From the NCBI RefSeq assembly GCF_026130605.1, contig NZ_JANFAU010000006.1:1-64000 (forward strand): a DNA stretch of 64,000 bases, in the 5' to 3' direction. This document shows, piece after piece, positions 8,593-15,376 of this stretch; the first letter of the stretch is position 1; each line of letters starts with the position of its first letter. Made by a program: the position numbers and the translations under genes. Under the pieces are notes generated by a model. The model had not been told where the DNA came from and did not search any database. It was given only the letters and a program-made list of their open reading frames with translations. This DNA comes from Sphingomonas lycopersici (GTDB lineage Bacteria; Pseudomonadota; Alphaproteobacteria; Sphingomonadales; Sphingomonadaceae).

Positions 8593-9844
8593 TCTGAACA
8601 GCGTTGCCTCTGAGCCCGTTCCGCATCCGGCAATCGACCGGGCGATTCGCGCGACACCATATCGGTGGCGAGACCCGGCCTCCATTCCGGAGCGTCGGTG
8701 GATTTATGGTCACCAGTTGCTGCGAGGCGCGGTGACGGTGGTGGTCGCGCCGGGGGCGACCGGTAAGACCGCGCTGATGATCGGAACGGCGCTCGCGCTC
8801 GTCTCGGGGCGCCCGCTGCTCGGGAAGACGGTATGGGGTGGTCCCAAGACGGTCTGGCTCTGGAACCTCGAAGACAGCGGAGAGGAACTGGCGCGTGGCC
8901 TCCAGGCCGCCGCATTGCATTGGGACATTGGCCCCGATGCTCTGGACCGCGACGGCAATTCGCGCCTGTTCGTCGATAGTGGCCTCGATGGTGCCGAATT
9001 GAAGGTCGCCCATGAGATGCCCGGCGGCGCGCGGATCAACGGCCCGGTCGTGTCGGCGCTGGTCGAGCAGCTTAAAACCAACGCGATTGACGTGCTCATC
9101 GTGGACCCATTCGTTTCGTCCCACGCGGTCAGCGAGAACGACAACAACGCGATCGACATGGTGGCGAAGCAATGGGCTCGGGTGGCGACGCAAACGGGCT
9201 GCGCGATCGTCCTCGTCCACCACGCCCGGAAACTCGGCGGGGAGCAAGTCAGCGCGGAGACTGCACGCGGCGCCAGCTCATTGATCGCGGCGGCCCGCTC
9301 GGTCCTGACGCTCAACCGCATGTCAGATGAGGAAGCGCCGCGGTTCGGTGTCGAAGGCGAGGATCGCCGCCGCTATTTCCGGGTGTACGATGACAAGAAC
9401 AATCGTGCCCCGCCGGCCGATCGGTCAGACTGGTATCGACTGCACAGCGTCTCGCTGGGCAATGGCACCGACGGTGGTGACAGCCTGCCCGTGGTCGTGC
9501 CGTGGTCCCCGCCCGATGCCTTCGAAGGGGTGAGTGTCAGCCATCTGCGCGCGGTGCAGGAGCGATTGGCCTCGGGCGAGTACCGCAAGAACGTTCAGGC
9601 CAAGCCGTGGGCTGGCGAGGCGGTCGCGGAGGTGCTCGGCCTCGATCTGAGCCGGAAGGCGGATAAGGCCCGTGCCGCCGAGTTGCTGCGGACCTGGGAG
9701 GTCAATGGCGCGATCGTGACCGAGATGAAACAGGACGGCCGTCGCGAGCAGCGTCCGTTCCTCGTGGTCGGGCAATGGGCGGATGATGAGGCTGCCGCAC
9801 CTGTAACAAGTGCGGCGCGGCAAGGTGCGGCAGTGGGGCGCTAA
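8582..9844 (+). CDS. RepA-like AAA+ ATPase / replicative helicase
   Basis: Predicted hexameric RecA-fold helicase of the RepA/AAA_25 type that would unwind the element's origin. The 420-residue protein has Walker A APGATGKTA (GKT near residue 61), Walker B VLIVDPF near 180, and the downstream VLVHHARK and TARGASSLIAAARSVL segments found in RSF1010-RepA-like ATPases. I chose the GTG at 8582 because GGAGG (8571-8575) sits six bases upstream; the longer reading is out-of-frame shadow of the preceding gene. The C-terminal 100 residues resemble a winged helix. Its 3' end runs into a cluster of 9-mer repeats, a likely replication origin. Confidence 0.87.
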   Translation: MPRDLNSVASEPVPHPAIDRAIRATPYRWRDPASIPERRWIYGHQLLRGAVTVVVAPGATGKTALMIGTALALVSGRPLLGKTVWGGPKTVWLWNLEDSGEELARGLQAAALHWDIGPDALDRDGNSRLFVDSGLDGAELKVAHEMPGGARINGPVVSALVEQLKTNAIDVLIVDPFVSSHAVSENDNNAIDMVAKQWARVATQTGCAIVLVHHARKLGGEQVSAETARGASSLIAAARSVLTLNRMSDEEAPRFGVEGEDRRRYFRVYDDKNNRAPPADRSDWYRLHSVSLGNGTDGGDSLPVVVPWSPPDAFEGVSVSHLRAVQERLASGEYRKNVQAKPWAGEAVAEVLGLDLSRKADKARAAELLRTWEVNGAIVTEMKQDGRREQRPFLVVGQWADDEAAAPVTSAARQGAAVGR

Positions 9845-9921
9845 ATCTGCCGCACCACCACCCCCTTATATAGGGGGTGGGGTGGTGCGGCACGGCAGCA
9901 GGTGAACGGTGAGGTGCGGCA
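9793..9921. repeat. Iteron cluster with large hairpin; candidate replication origin
   Basis: Five exact copies of GGTGCGGCA in 129 bases: 9824-9832, 9884-9892 and 9913-9921 forward; 9793-9801 and 9848-9856 inverted. Copies three and four are the outer ends of a long dyad (9848-9866 against 9872-9892) whose centre is AT-rich (TATAT). The cluster overlaps the 3' end of the helicase gene and ends four bases before the next start. Iterons plus an AT-rich dyad right after rep fit a satellite or plasmid origin. A terminator role for the hairpin is also possible. Confidence 0.6.
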
Positions 9922-9924
9922 AAG

Positions 9925-10668
9925 ATGACGACGACGATGACCCCGCCGACGGATGGCGAGCCCGAAATGAATGATGAAAAGAAGCCGTCGTTGCAGATCG
10001 AAATGAAGCTCCCTGATGGTAGCTCCGTTTCGCAGGCGATGGCCGTCCTTCAGATCGAGCCGAATATGCGGAACGCTCACCTGACGAGCCTCGCCGCCTC
10101 TGGCGTCCTGTCCGCATCGAGCGATCGCGCCGATTTCGGCGACACGTTCGCGAAATTGAACGCTACGGTGGATGCGGCCAAGGGCGGCGACATAGAGCAT
10201 GTATCGGCAGCGCTCGCGGCTCAGGTGATTAGCCTTGATGCGATCTACACGGATCTGGCGCAGCGCGCCGTCGTAAACATCGGTCCGCACTTTGATGCGT
10301 CGATGAAGCTCATGGGCATGGCGCTCAAGGCGCAGTCGAACGCGCGCGCCACCGCCGAAGCGCTGGCGCGAATCCACCAGCCGCGCGAGCAGACCGTCCA
10401 TCACCGCCATTACCATATCGGTCCCGACGGAAAGGCGGTCTTCGTCGAGAATATGAACGGGGGTCTCGGAAATGCAGGAATCGCCTATCAAGCCTATACA
10501 CAAGGCGCACCAGTCGCCCCGCTGCCTGGCGCGAACCAGATCGGGGAGCCCGTGCCAAGCGCCGGCTGTCAGGGGCAAGAAGCGATGCCGAATGCACGGC
10601 GGAGCAAAGGGAAGCGGCGCGCCCAAGGGCAATCGGAATGCGCTGAAACATGGGGCGCGAAGCCGTGA
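9925..10668 (+). CDS. Hypothetical protein, element-encoded
   Basis: A 247-residue protein I cannot name. It starts four bases after the last iteron. Residues 20-170 look like a soluble helical protein (LQIEMKLPDGSSVSQAMAV; repeated Ala/Leu helices), followed by a striking His cluster HHRHYHIGPDGKAVF near residue 155. The last 65 residues overlap the next gene in another frame and look like low-quality sequence, so the ancestral end may have been near position 10470. No membrane segment or signal peptide is seen. Confidence 0.6.
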   Translation: MTTTMTPPTDGEPEMNDEKKPSLQIEMKLPDGSSVSQAMAVLQIEPNMRNAHLTSLAASGVLSASSDRADFGDTFAKLNATVDAAKGGDIEHVSAALAAQVISLDAIYTDLAQRAVVNIGPHFDASMKLMGMALKAQSNARATAEALARIHQPREQTVHHRHYHIGPDGKAVFVENMNGGLGNAGIAYQAYTQGAPVAPLPGANQIGEPVPSAGCQGQEAMPNARRSKGKRRAQGQSECAETWGAKP

Positions 10669-10711
10669 GATGATCGAGCTGGCTAAGCTGCTGAGGGGGA
10701 TGCGGGGCTAG
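10472..10711 (+). CDS. HGG-motif small zinc-binding-like protein
   Basis: A 79-residue protein of a type common on alphaproteobacterial phages and islands. It has CxxxTRxGxPCxxP, then RCRMHGGAKGSGAPKGNRNA and LKHG. The Cys-Cys-Cys-His arrangement suggests a small metal-binding fold. Function is unknown; similar short proteins occur near phage terminase or regulatory genes. It overlaps the preceding ORF by 197 bases in a different frame, yet its motif is well preserved, so this frame is the better supported of the two. Confidence 0.72.
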   Translation: MQESPIKPIHKAHQSPRCLARTRSGSPCQAPAVRGKKRCRMHGGAKGSGAPKGNRNALKHGARSREMIELAKLLRGMRG

Positions 10712-10729
10712 GCGGCCGGCCTGGGAAAA

Positions 10730-10753
10730 GGGGGGAATCTTTTTGATCCCCCC
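10730..10753 (+). terminator. G/C hairpin, possible terminator of the rep operon
   Basis: GGGGGGAATC and GATCCCCCC pair around a TTTT loop, giving a strong stem just after the last gene of the rightward early run. It lacks a long U-tract, so it may act as an attenuator or processing site. A TATAAC box lies at 10760-10765, only five bases before the next ATG. Confidence 0.45.
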
Positions 10754-10770
10754 TCTGTTATAACAACCTC

Positions 10771-11130
10771 ATGAGAGGTCATTATTCAGACTGCGCGATC
10801 TATAACGAGCCCGCGATGCCGCAGGGCGCCTGCGATTGCGGCGGCCTAGAGTTGAGCGAAGATTTCGATCATTCCGCGGTCGTTCTTCGCATATCCTTGC
10901 CGGGGAGCCTGGGAGACTTCCTCCGTCATATGCATGGTGAAGGCCTTGTCCAGCACCATCATTTTCCAACCGACCGGCTCCCCGCTGACGCTGCCGCCGG
11001 CAGTTTGGAACACGCGCATACAGTGATTTCCCGCCGTCGAGATGCCAACGGCATGGACTTCCACGATGCGGTGGAAGCCATTGTACTGGAGGCGGAGCCG
11101 AACGCCGCTCTGAAGCGCGGCAACAGGTAA
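10771..11130 (+). CDS. Small Cys-rich protein (N-terminus resembles a known short family)
   Basis: The first 30 residues, HYSDCAIYNEPAMPQGACDC and following, match the pattern of a short alphaproteobacterial protein family (DCA-N-PA-P-G-CDCG). From about 10846 onward the frame runs antisense to the leftward gene below, and the composition becomes shadow-like, so the true protein may be shorter in origin. Start is an ATG with a TATAAC box very close upstream, possibly a leaderless transcript. Function unknown. Confidence 0.4.
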   Translation: MRGHYSDCAIYNEPAMPQGACDCGGLELSEDFDHSAVVLRISLPGSLGDFLRHMHGEGLVQHHHFPTDRLPADAAAGSLEHAHTVISRRRDANGMDFHDAVEAIVLEAEPNAALKRGNR

Positions 11131-11142
11131 ATTATGTAACAT
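10846..11142 (-). CDS. WYL-like small protein
   Basis: A 98-residue protein reading ALQSGVRLRLQYNGFHRIVE, then VHAVGISTAGNHCMRVFQTAGGS and GEPVGWKMMVLDKA. This is the pattern of short WYL-like proteins (a YxGxxRxVEPH core with QxSGGSxSGEPVGW), which bind nucleic acid or ligands in regulators and defence-associated proteins. No HTH is attached. The start codon sits inside a small palindrome GTAACATGGTTAC (11136-11148), possibly an operator. It converges on and overlaps the ORF starting at 10771. Confidence 0.68.
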   Translation of the reverse strand: MLHNLPVAALQSGVRLRLQYNGFHRIVEVHAVGISTAGNHCMRVFQTAGGSVSGEPVGWKMMVLDKAFTMHMTEEVSQAPRQGYAKNDRGMIEIFAQL

Positions 11143-11497
11143 GGTTACTTGTTCCCTTCATCGGGAGAAGCAACCGCCTTGACCTATTGCCCTGAAACCG
11201 CCACGAAGCCGGTGCATTTAAAGCATCTGTCCGCAGCGGTTGCAGCCATTGCGGATTGAACCGGGCCGGGGGGTGCAACCCTCGGCCCAATTCATGTCGA
11301 CCTCATCGATACAAATTAACCATTGGCACTGTCTACGTGCGAGTGCCACGGGGTCGCGATTTTCGGCTCCCGTGTGGCAAGAAATCATCGCCGAGCTTTT
11401 GAGATATAAGAATATCTTTATATACTCGCGCGCCATCGCAGCAGAGCGGCCCCGCTGCTTGAGCGAGGCGATTTTGAATATCGGCGGGTCAGATTCC
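11143..11497. other. Gene-poor stretch
   Basis: No convincing gene in 355 bases. It holds the upstream region of the WYL-like gene and the downstream region of the secreted protein gene. An AT-rich dyad, ATATAA and TTATAT around GAATATC (11404-11423), stands out from the GC-rich surroundings and could be a promoter or terminator. A rightward ORF through here (from 11240) is antisense shadow of the following gene. Confidence 0.5.
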
Positions 11498-12334
11498 TCA
11501 GCTCTTATCCACGCCGAAGTCAAAAATCCGGGCTGTCATTGCTCCGGCGCCCGCGCCACCGGTCAACGAATAGATGAAACCATATTCGCCCGGTGCGAGT
11601 GCGGCTTTGGTCGAAACCTTGAAAACCCCCGGGCGGACCATCTGATAGTCGAACGAAAGCCGATCGCTATCCATCACGCCGGTCTTGGCTCCCCCAATGT
11701 TTACGCTTCCCACGCGCGCTTCGCGGCGCCCCTTCTTTTCCATCAGCTTGATAAGCGTAAACTCGCTCGGCGCCGTGACGGTCGCTGCGGTTCCGGCCTG
11801 CCATGCGCTAGACTGCGCGACCGTACCCGGGTTGGACTCGTCAAAGAAGAAATAGAAGGTCGGGCTCGCATTCTCCGTTCGCACGCGTGCAGCCGGATTC
11901 TGGATCGACGCCTTCACGCTCATCGAGGCGAGACCGCCGGTAAGCGCATATCCGAGAATCCCGCCGGTTTTAGCCTGGTTGGAGGCCGTCGCGTCGATCC
12001 GGGCCATCTTCTGGCCTGAGACGAGATACACGCCCGATGGATGCGGGACCATCGGGTCCGGCGAATCCAGCGACATAGCCGGCGCCGGCCCCGACGCCTT
12101 GCCGCTCAGCATCGCGGCGATCACCGGCCCTGAGACACCATTATTCTTGAGGGCGATAATATCGTTGGTGTCGAGATTGTACTGCCCGTCGCTGCTTCGA
12201 ATCTTCGCGACAATCGCTTCGTCGCCGAGCTTCGCCTGGGTCATCAGCACGATCGACTGATTGGTGAGCGTCTCCGCCGCAGCCGGAGTAGCGACAGCCA
12301 ACGCCGCCGCCGCGACGTGGAAATACGTTTTCAT
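11498..12334 (-). CDS. Secreted hypothetical protein
   Basis: A 278-residue protein with a clear Sec signal peptide (MKTYFHVAAAALAVATPAAA, cleavage before ET). Residues 22-75 form a helical module (NQSIVLMTQAKLGDEAIVAK, DIIALKNNGVSGPVIAAML) seen in many secreted or periplasmic proteins of unknown function. The remainder is beta-rich and ends in FDFGVDKS. I chose the ATG at 12334 because the signal peptide begins there; the longer reading adds a non-conserved leader. On a mobile element it looks like cargo (a moron-type gene) rather than a replication or packaging function. Confidence 0.72.
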   Translation of the reverse strand: MKTYFHVAAAALAVATPAAAETLTNQSIVLMTQAKLGDEAIVAKIRSSDGQYNLDTNDIIALKNNGVSGPVIAAMLSGKASGPAPAMSLDSPDPMVPHPSGVYLVSGQKMARIDATASNQAKTGGILGYALTGGLASMSVKASIQNPAARVRTENASPTFYFFFDESNPGTVAQSSAWQAGTAATVTAPSEFTLIKLMEKKGRREARVGSVNIGGAKTGVMDSDRLSFDYQMVRPGVFKVSTKAALAPGEYGFIYSLTGGAGAGAMTARIFDFGVDKS

Positions 12335-12561
12335 TTGAACCCCCGTTCGCGCGCCGATCATGTCGGCTTCATTATTGTTGCGGCTTAGCAACGAGTCGCA
12401 CAAGCGGATTTCGTGGCGGAACCGCCTGCGACATGATCCGATATGGGGCGAAAATATGCTGGTCGCGCTGACCCTTGCTGAGATCAAGCCGGTGGGGCGC
12501 GTTGCGTTCCCCGCAAGGAAGAAGATAAAGTGAGAGGACTCTTTCGAGGGACGCGGCAAAT
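12335..12561. promoter_or_regulatory. Divergent intergenic region
   Basis: 227 bases between the leftward secreted-protein gene and the rightward TonB-like gene, expected to hold both promoters. No clear -35/-10 pair is seen. Confidence 0.35.
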
Positions 12562-12927
12562 ATGATGCAGGAGGTGCCGATCCTGTCTTTAGGGCTGGCT
12601 CTCGCCATTCAGGCGGTGGGACCGCCGACGCTTCTACCCCCACCAACTACGCCACCGCCACCACCGCCATCGCCGCCGTCACCTAGGTCGCCCGCCGCAA
12701 CGCCACTCGGCATCGGGCCGTCGCGTGCGGTCGTACACCTAACGATCGGCGAGGACGGCCGCGTAACGAACTGCGACATAAAGGAAAGCACCGGGAATGC
12801 GGCTGTCGATACGGCAACCTGCCGAATTGCCTTCCAGCGAGTGAAATACTCCGCGCGAATCGATGCTTCACCCGGAGCACCCCTGCGCACCGTCGATTTG
12901 CCCGTTAGGTGGCAGATCAATCAGTAG
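12562..12927 (+). CDS. TonB C-terminal-domain-like protein
   Basis: A 121-residue protein with a short hydrophobic N-terminus (residues 5-20; signal peptide or anchor), a Pro-rich linker (residues 21-45, runs of PPPP), and a TonB-C-like domain (VVHLTIGEDGRVTNCDIKES, with a later Cys that could pair with it). TonB proteins span the periplasm through such Pro-rich linkers and contact outer-membrane receptors. The protein is much shorter than a full energy transducer and lacks a long linker, so it is probably a stand-alone periplasmic TonB-like domain. The role on the element is unknown. Confidence 0.65.
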   Translation: MMQEVPILSLGLALAIQAVGPPTLLPPPTTPPPPPPSPPSPRSPAATPLGIGPSRAVVHLTIGEDGRVTNCDIKESTGNAAVDTATCRIAFQRVKYSARIDASPGAPLRTVDLPVRWQINQ

Positions 12928-12994
12928 CGGGTGGTATGGCTTGGCGCGATGAACGGCAAGGCTGCCCCAGCCTCTCGACCGGGGCGCCAGCGTT

Positions 12995-13651
12995 TCACCA
13001 GACCGTCGCGCCCATTTCCTCTAGCCATGAGCTGGATCGCTCGTCCGGGATCATATCCATCATAGTAAAGCCGTCGCCATCGTCGCCGAGCTCTTCGTTT
13101 AGCGAGCGCGGGCCGTATCGGTTGGCGAATTGCTCGAGTGCCTTGTTGCCGTAGCGTCGAGCGGCCTTCTCAATTTCGGCCACCGGAATGGTCCCATCGA
13201 GTATATCGACGATCATGGCCTGGGTGGCTTCTTCCGCTATATCCCGCGGTAGGCCGCGCCCAATCGCCTTCTTTACCCGATCGAGGATCCCGGCGAGCGT
13301 GGGGCGCGGGTTGTGCAGCTCGTTCACGCCGAGGGAAAAATTCGCGGCGAGCCCGAGATCGCGACGCCAGCCGCGGATGCTTGTCTTATGCACTCCCTGC
13401 TCGCGGGCGATATGACGATCGCTCCAGCCAAGTTGATACATGAGCATTCGCGCTGCTCGCTGCGTTGGCGTCAGGCGATAGGAGGTGCGAGAGCCACGAT
13501 TTACCGGTAGGTCCCGCGCCCTGCGCCAAACGACGATCGTGTTTTTCTTCGCCCCGGTTCGTGACGCTATTTCACCATCGGTGAGCCCCTGCTCGTAGAG
13601 GGAAAGGCGAGTAGCAAGCGCCGCTGCCGACGCGGCCCGATCGATTTTCAT
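12995..13651 (-). CDS. Double helix-turn-helix regulator with sigma-like tail
   Basis: A 218-residue protein with two homeodomain-like HTH units in tandem (YEQGLTDGEIASRTGAKKNT and YQLGWSDRHIAREQGVHKTS, each ending in a WRR motif). The C-terminus reads RSLNEELGDDGDGFTMMDMI followed by PDE, strikingly like the SLDxPxGxDGDxxxxDxxPD stretch of sigma-70 factors. Start is the ATG at 13651 with AGGAGAA upstream. I infer a DNA-binding regulator, perhaps of late gene expression; a direct sigma-factor role is unproven because regions 2 and 4 are not evident. Confidence 0.68.
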   Translation of the reverse strand: MKIDRAASAAALATRLSLYEQGLTDGEIASRTGAKKNTIVVWRRARDLPVNRGSRTSYRLTPTQRAARMLMYQLGWSDRHIAREQGVHKTSIRGWRRDLGLAANFSLGVNELHNPRPTLAGILDRVKKAIGRGLPRDIAEEATQAMIVDILDGTIPVAEIEKAARRYGNKALEQFANRYGPRSLNEELGDDGDGFTMMDMIPDERSSSWLEEMGATVW

Positions 13652-13789
13652 GTTGCTTCTCCTGAGGCCAGCCGAATTTGACTGGCGGCAGGAGGTTTCA
13701 CCGCTCGGCCGATGAGGTCGCAGCTTTCGCGACATGCGGTGGCAAAATTTAAGCGGGCGCCCCAAAACAGTTCGAAGCGCCCGCCTTCA

Positions 13790-13996
13790 TTATGCGATCA
13801 GGCAGCGCTCCCGCACCAGCGTTTTGATCGCCGCGACGCGATCGGCGTGGCCGGAGATCTGGGCGATGAGCAGCCACTGGTCGGCGCCCTTGTCGAGGCC
13901 ACCGAACCACAGTCGCCCGTCACCGGTCAGGGCGTAGCCGCCCCCAGCCTCGGTGAATGCGGCGAGCCACACCGCTGGATTAAACGGGGCGCTCAT
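13790..13996 (-). CDS. Small hypothetical protein
   Basis: A 68-residue protein (MSAPFNPAVWLAAFTEAGGG; later GRLWFGGLDKG) resembling short proteins seen on sphingomonad islands and prophages. It is soluble, without known motifs. It is the promoter-distal member of a four-gene leftward operon with four-base overlaps. Function unknown. Confidence 0.62.
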   Translation of the reverse strand: MSAPFNPAVWLAAFTEAGGGYALTGDGRLWFGGLDKGADQWLLIAQISGHADRVAAIKTLVRERCLIA

Positions 13997-14283
13997 GACG
14001 GCTTCCTCGCTGCACCGAGTTCATCGGCCAGATGGGCTCGCTCCGCCTCAAGGTAATTAATCGGCCCGAGCGACTGATCGAGGCCGTATTTCGGGAGTGT
14101 GGTCAGGATACCTCGCGAGCTGGCCGCCTCTCCACGCTCGTCCAACTCGTCCCCGGCGGGGTCATCATCCTCCCGGTCTGAATCTCCGTCGACCAGATCA
14201 AGCAGTCCGATCAGCCGCTCTATTTCGTCCTCGATCGCTTGGCGGTTCGCCAGCGCAAACGTCGGATGGAGGTAAACGCTCAT
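13993..14283 (-). CDS. Small acidic hypothetical protein
   Basis: A 96-residue protein with a strongly acidic stretch in the middle (residues 34-50, DGDSDREDDDPAGDELDERG). The ATG at 14283 lies just after the upstream stop and gives the tightest operon packing; the longer reading would overlap the upstream gene. It overlaps the next gene by four bases. Acidic small proteins of this kind can be DNA mimics or inhibitors, but nothing here proves that. Confidence 0.58.
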   Translation of the reverse strand: MSVYLHPTFALANRQAIEDEIERLIGLLDLVDGDSDREDDDPAGDELDERGEAASSRGILTTLPKYGLDQSLGPINYLEAERAHLADELGAARKPS

Positions 14284-14284
14284 G

Positions 14285-14737
14285 TCAGCAGCCCCCCGCC
14301 GTTTGCATGAAGTGGTGCACCCGTTGCACCGTCCTCGGCTGAATTCTGCGGCCCCAGCGTAGGCTTTCGACAAAATTCGAATCATCCATCGCCATCGATC
14401 CGAAGGCGCTCGCACTCATCCCCGAGGCCAATAGGAAGCGGGCAATGTCCGCCAGGATCGGATGCGGATCTCGGACCCAATGCTGGCGCCGGGCGCGATC
14501 TACGCCCTCTCGTCGCGCCTCGGCCGCCTCTCCGCTCTTGGGATTAGCGCTCGGTAGCACCTTACCGTCACGGATAAGACTGACGATCCGATCCACTGTT
14601 TCCCGCCGGGGCCGGCGTCCCGACCGGAGATCCCCAACGAGGCGAGGATCATTTACGGCTGCGCGACCGAACATCGACGGCGCTACGCCGCGGTCGGCAC
14701 AATATCGCTCGATAGAGCGCAGAAGCTGCGTGGTCAT
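14285..14737 (-). CDS. Tandem HTH-like regulator
   Basis: A 150-residue protein made of two copies of the same about 50-residue module: SIERYCADRGVAPSMFGRAA with RLVGDLRSGRRPRRETVDRI, then IARFLLASGMSASAFGSMAM with FVESLRWGRRIQPRTVQRVH. Each resembles a Cro/CI-type HTH in which the second helix reads (S/M)FG. A basic linker joins them. Two DNA-binding units in one chain would let a monomer occupy a dyad operator. It sits in the leftward operon opposite the CI-like gene. Confidence 0.66.
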   Translation of the reverse strand: MTTQLLRSIERYCADRGVAPSMFGRAAVNDPRLVGDLRSGRRPRRETVDRIVSLIRDGKVLPSANPKSGEAAEARREGVDRARRQHWVRDPHPILADIARFLLASGMSASAFGSMAMDDSNFVESLRWGRRIQPRTVQRVHHFMQTAGGC

Positions 14738-14922
14738 GCCGGCACCTCGCTAGCGAGGCCAAATTCGAGGTTGTGAGTTTCGAGGAGTTTGGTCCAAGCG
14801 CGGTCGTAGGCGTCTTTGGCGGCGAGATATTCAACGACGGCGGGCGGCAGATTGCGCGCGTCCGCAGCGCTTTCGGCAGGTGCGCGCAACCGCGCGCCCG
14901 TGGTAGGGGCGTTCGTAGCCAT
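14734..14922 (-). CDS. Small hypothetical protein, first gene of leftward operon
   Basis: A 62-residue soluble protein with a helical C-terminus (VVEYLAAKDAYDRAWTKLLE). The start at 14922 follows AAGGAGAT at good spacing, and the stop overlaps the next gene by four bases. Function unknown; being the first gene after the divergent control region, it is an early regulatory candidate. Confidence 0.6.
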   Translation of the reverse strand: MATNAPTTGARLRAPAESAADARNLPPAVVEYLAAKDAYDRAWTKLLETHNLEFGLASEVPA

Positions 14923-15071
14923 GTTCGATCTCCTTGTGATCGAGTTGTGGTCAGACCGGGCGGGAGGGGCCTAAACCTCCCTCCCGGTCGCTTTTCCTGC
15001 TCAAAGCAGTGATATAAAAACTATCGTTTTGGCGCATTGCGTCAACAGAAAAATGATATTATTCATATCGA
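14923..15071. promoter_or_regulatory. Divergent control region of the element
   Basis: 149 bases, AT-rich on the right side, between a leftward regulatory operon and a rightward CI/Cro-like gene. It contains the dyad TTGGCGCATTGCGTCAA (15029-15045; arms 8 bp with one G-T pair), a good operator candidate. TATTAT at 15057-15062 could be the -10 of the rightward gene, leaving almost no leader before the ATG at 15072, as with leaderless repressor mRNAs. The layout mimics a phage lysis-lysogeny switch. Confidence 0.5.
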
Positions 15072-15320
15072 ATGGATTTGACGCCCTCCTTGTGCAGAGC
15101 GGCCCGTGGCCTGATTGGCTGGACGGCTGACGACCTTGCGGTCGCGGCAAAAATTGGCGTTGCTACCGTCCGCCGGTTTGAGCTCGGGGAGCCAGTTAAG
15201 GCGGTGACGCTTCTGGCATTGATGGCTGCTTTTGAGGGCGCCGGCATTGAATTCATCCCGGCCGGTGCGTTGATCCGCACCGGAGCCGGCCCGGGAGGGG
15301 CGGGCGTACGTTTGCGCTAG
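15072..15320 (+). CDS. CI/Cro-like HTH transcriptional regulator
   Basis: An 82-residue XRE-family DNA-binding protein. The HTH is clear: CRAARGLIGWTADDLAVAAK, then IGVATVRRFELGEPV, typical of lambda-repressor-fold proteins. There is no C-terminal dimerisation/peptidase domain, so it is not an SOS-cleavable repressor. Divergent orientation from the leftward operon and the dyad between them suggest autoregulation and control of the switch between maintenance and induction of the element. Confidence 0.82.
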   Translation: MDLTPSLCRAARGLIGWTADDLAVAAKIGVATVRRFELGEPVKAVTLLALMAAFEGAGIEFIPAGALIRTGAGPGGAGVRLR

Positions 15321-15376
15321 CAACGGCGATTGGGATATGCCTGACCGCCGATTAGGCCCGCATAGGGGGAGCGGTC

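Noticed and set aside
11240..12019. 259-residue rightward ORF
   Set aside because: Lies antisense to a leftward gene with a textbook signal peptide; its own sequence has no such features.
12995..13651. Sigma factor
   Set aside because: Only a tail motif resembles sigma-70; conserved regions 2 and 4 are not recognisable, so it is listed as a regulator.
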